NCBI GenBank assembly: GCA_964496875.1
Contig: CAZCBH010000002.1
Location: 120,185 to 184,184 of the forward strand
Direction: 5' to 3'
DNA length: 64,000 nt
Source of the DNA: RI-106 sp964496875
Lineage (GTDB): Bacteria > Cyanobacteriota > Vampirovibrionia > Obscuribacterales > Obscuribacteraceae
In this document: positions 62,183-64,000 of the stretch, one piece after another
Layout of the letters: each line of letters begins with the position of its first letter
Numbering within the stretch: position 1 is the stretch's first letter
Translations under genes and position numbers: made by a program
Notes under the pieces: generated by a model
Told to the model about the DNA's origin: nothing
The model's input: the letters and a program-made list of their open reading frames with translations, nothing else
The model's database searches: none

Positions 62183-62941
62183 CTAGATAGACTGCTCGGT
62201 CGGGCGAATCAGAATCTCATTGACACTGACATAGGCCGGCTGAGAGACTGCATAGAGAATGGAATTAGCTATGTCGTCACTGGTTAGAGCTTCCATGCCG
62301 GCTACCCAGCTCTTCAGCTTTTCTCGCGATTCGGTGTGGGAAACATGGTCGGAGAGTTCGGTCAATACCGCACCCGGTTCGATTATGGTTACTCTGATAT
62401 TGCTTTTGTATACTTCCTGTCGTAGCCCTTCGGAAAATGCCCCGACCGCGAATTTGGTGGCACTGTAGACTGCCGAGCGGTTGCTTGTCACACGCCCTGA
62501 TACCGATGAGACATTGATGATATGTCCACTTTTCCTCTCGATCATAGAAGGCAGGACCTCATGTGTTGCGTACATAAGACCAAGCAGATTGACTTCGACC
62601 ATGCTTTTCCACTCTGCGGTGGAGGCACCGCTTATGGGGCCAAGATACATCACGCCGGCATTGTTCACCAGAATATCTACCTGTCCCCATTTCGAGAGTA
62701 CCTTATCTACCGCTTCTTTTATCTCAGGCTCAGAGCCCATGTCGGTTCTGATAGAAATCGCTTCTCCATCCTGTTTTTTTATGGTGCTCGCCAGTTTGGC
62801 AATGCGATCTTCTCTCCTGGCAAGTAGAGCTGTTCTTATCCCGACCCCTGCCAGTTTCAATGCTGTGGCCTCTCCTATTCCGGATGAGGCTCCAGTGACT
62901 ATTGCCACTTTGTCTTTTAGCGATTGAGAAGAGTTTTTCAA
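62183..62941 (-). CDS. Short-chain dehydrogenase/reductase (SDR)
   Basis: This is a 252-residue classical SDR. It has the cofactor-binding motif VAIVTGASSGIGEATAL, NNAGV, the catalytic Ser in INVSSVSG, and YSATK (Tyr-x-x-x-Lys). The fragment ALLARREDRI, with basic residues after the second strand, suggests NADP(H). It is closest in style to YdfG-like 3-hydroxy acid or short-chain alcohol dehydrogenases; the substrate is unknown. Plausible start ATG at 62941. It is transcribed opposite to the bestrophin gene. Confidence 0.92.
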   Translation of the reverse strand: MKNSSQSLKDKVAIVTGASSGIGEATALKLAGVGIRTALLARREDRIAKLASTIKKQDGEAISIRTDMGSEPEIKEAVDKVLSKWGQVDILVNNAGVMYLGPISGASTAEWKSMVEVNLLGLMYATHEVLPSMIERKSGHIINVSSVSGRVTSNRSAVYSATKFAVGAFSEGLRQEVYKSNIRVTIIEPGAVLTELSDHVSHTESREKLKSWVAGMEALTSDDIANSILYAVSQPAYVSVNEILIRPTEQSI

Positions 62942-62986
62942 TTTCAGCGAACTCCTGGCAGGGACGAGTTCAACATTATACTAAGT

Positions 62987-63997
62987 CTAGTTCTGTCCTT
63001 GAAAAAAATCTTCGGCTTGCTTCGGCTCGACTTCGCGGGACCAGTAGACTTCTATGGCCGGGTGCCGCTTTTTGAAATTGACCACGGTGTCTTTATCAAT
63101 ACCAGTACAATAGCGAAGCTTTAACTCTTTCAGTGTCTTAATAGAAGCGAGGATGCCCAGGCTTTTGTTCGAGAGCGGATTCTCCGAAAGATCAAGTTCT
63201 GTTAGCGGCAGATCCTTAAGGGCAAGAAGCTTTCTGTCGTCAATAATGCAGGAGACCAGCTCGAGCTTGTGTAGATTGTTGAGTCGGGACAACTCCTCAA
63301 TCCCGGCCGTTTTTAACTCTATATTGCTGAGGTTCAGATCATCAAGCCCTCTTAGACGGCGCAGGTTGCTCAGCCCCCGGGGGCTAATTCTTTTGCAGGC
63401 TCTCAAATCGAGAACTCTCAGCGAAGGAAAAGTCTTTGCTATATGATTCAGACCTTCGTCTCCCAGGCGGGTATTCTTGGCGGTAAACTCCTCAAGAGAT
63501 GTCGGTCCGGTGAGGTGCTTTACAAGTTCATCATTGAAACGTTTGTTGTCTCTGATTGTCAGAGCCTTCAATTTTGAAAAGCTCGATATCGTCTGCAGTA
63601 TTTCGGCGTTTAGATGCGGTTTGAAGAGACTCAAATCTATCAGAGGCTCTTGTTTTAATTCAGCATAACCCTTGGCCGAGATTTCGCAATGTCGCATCAT
63701 AAGCCGATCCACATCTTTTTCTCGACACAGTCGAATCAAGTCCCGGTCGGATACCAGAGCGTTGGTGAACCAGTAACCATCCTTCTGGGTGAAGGATACG
63801 GTGTATTCGCCCTCTGGAAACAGTTTCTCCTCTTTTTTCTCGAGGGCTCTGACTATCGACTTTTGCAGAGCGCGCGCTTTGCCTTCGTCTCTTTTCTGAT
63901 CGAATTTGAAGAGGGGATAGAGACTGATAGCGGTCAGCCCTGCAATCAAAGAGAACAGGGCAATCCAGGCTATTGATGTTCTTGTTTTGTCCTTCAT
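62987..63997 (-). CDS. Leucine-rich-repeat protein with N-terminal membrane anchor
   Basis: This is a 336-residue protein with one transmembrane helix near the start (SIAWIALFSLIAGLTAISLY) and leucine-rich repeats of roughly 24 residues: LEEFTAKNTRLGDEGLNHIA, LRVLDLRACKRISPRGLSNL, LDDLNLSNIELKTAGIEELS, LHKLELVSCIIDDRKLLALK. It closely resembles the membrane helix plus ectodomain of the kinase at 16058-18211. The ATG at 63997 touches the window end and the frame stays open through the last three bases, so this may be the C-terminal part of a longer protein, possibly another kinase, lying mostly outside the window. It follows the SDR gene's start by 45 bases. Confidence 0.75.
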   Translation of the reverse strand: MKDKTRTSIAWIALFSLIAGLTAISLYPLFKFDQKRDEGKARALQKSIVRALEKKEEKLFPEGEYTVSFTQKDGYWFTNALVSDRDLIRLCREKDVDRLMMRHCEISAKGYAELKQEPLIDLSLFKPHLNAEILQTISSFSKLKALTIRDNKRFNDELVKHLTGPTSLEEFTAKNTRLGDEGLNHIAKTFPSLRVLDLRACKRISPRGLSNLRRLRGLDDLNLSNIELKTAGIEELSRLNNLHKLELVSCIIDDRKLLALKDLPLTELDLSENPLSNKSLGILASIKTLKELKLRYCTGIDKDTVVNFKKRHPAIEVYWSREVEPKQAEDFFQGQN

Positions 63998-64000
63998 CTT

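Overview
The window is 64 kb of a gene-dense, roughly 50% GC bacterial chromosome. I see no rRNA, tRNA, CRISPR array, insertion sequence or phage gene. The gene mix fits a large-genome environmental bacterium: Ser/Thr kinases with TPR or leucine-rich tails, ankyrin and HEAT proteins, multi-domain two-component systems, Flp/TadE-type pilin-like proteins, GT-C glycosyltransferases, and a fused polyketide / secondary-lipid synthase. My best guess is a non-photosynthetic cyanobacterial relative (Vampirovibrionia/Melainabacteria, Obscuribacter-like). This rests on gene style, not on a marker gene; Planctomycetes or Myxococcota are alternatives.

Layout. 1-2.6 kb: the end of an ethanolamine ammonia-lyase operon (eutC fragment, eutA) and a methyltransferase. 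2.6-7 kb: a hybrid kinase and a receiver-kinase, divergent from a NarL-type regulator. 7-15 kb: a Flp-like pilin behind a hairpin-rich leader, a YqjF-family protein, an alternative sigma factor, a NarL-type regulator with a degenerate receiver, and a Ser/Thr kinase-TPR plus TadE-like operon. 15-27.5 kb: HEAT and HIT proteins, a Ser/Thr kinase with two Cys clusters and leucine-rich repeats, an ABM-type small protein, a protein combining DUF4388 and DUF4384 in what looks like a dead-protease frame, a lipoprotein, a 1044-residue DG-rich repeat protein and a DHH-like protein. 27.5-33.7 kb: an OmpR/kinase pair, an ankyrin protein, MarR, and two small secreted proteins (one Spy-like and His-rich) ending at a clear terminator.

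33.7-60.3 kb is the accessory part. It holds two tandem GT39-type glycosyltransferases, a tiny secreted peptide, a YfhO-family protein, another polytopic protein, a DPM/GtrB-type glycosyltransferase, a PhyH-like oxygenase, WbqC-like and NeuD-like proteins, and WecE-type sugar aminotransferase. Next comes a two-gene Pfa-like synthase: a 2717-residue ER*-ER-KS-AT-ACP-KR-DH protein, and a 1044-residue KS-like/AT/phosphopantetheinyl transferase fusion. A GH3-family acyl-adenylating enzyme is divergent from them. My inference is that the synthase makes an acyl or polyketide chain, that GH3 activates the free acid and joins it to an amine, and that the nearby sugar and GT-C genes may decorate or export an envelope glycoconjugate. 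60.4-64 kb: a small membrane protein, a bestrophin-like channel, an SDR dehydrogenase and a membrane-anchored leucine-rich-repeat protein resembling the C-terminal half of the 16-18 kb kinase.

Convergent neighbours often overlap or lie a few bases apart. Only one convergent pair has an obvious intrinsic terminator.
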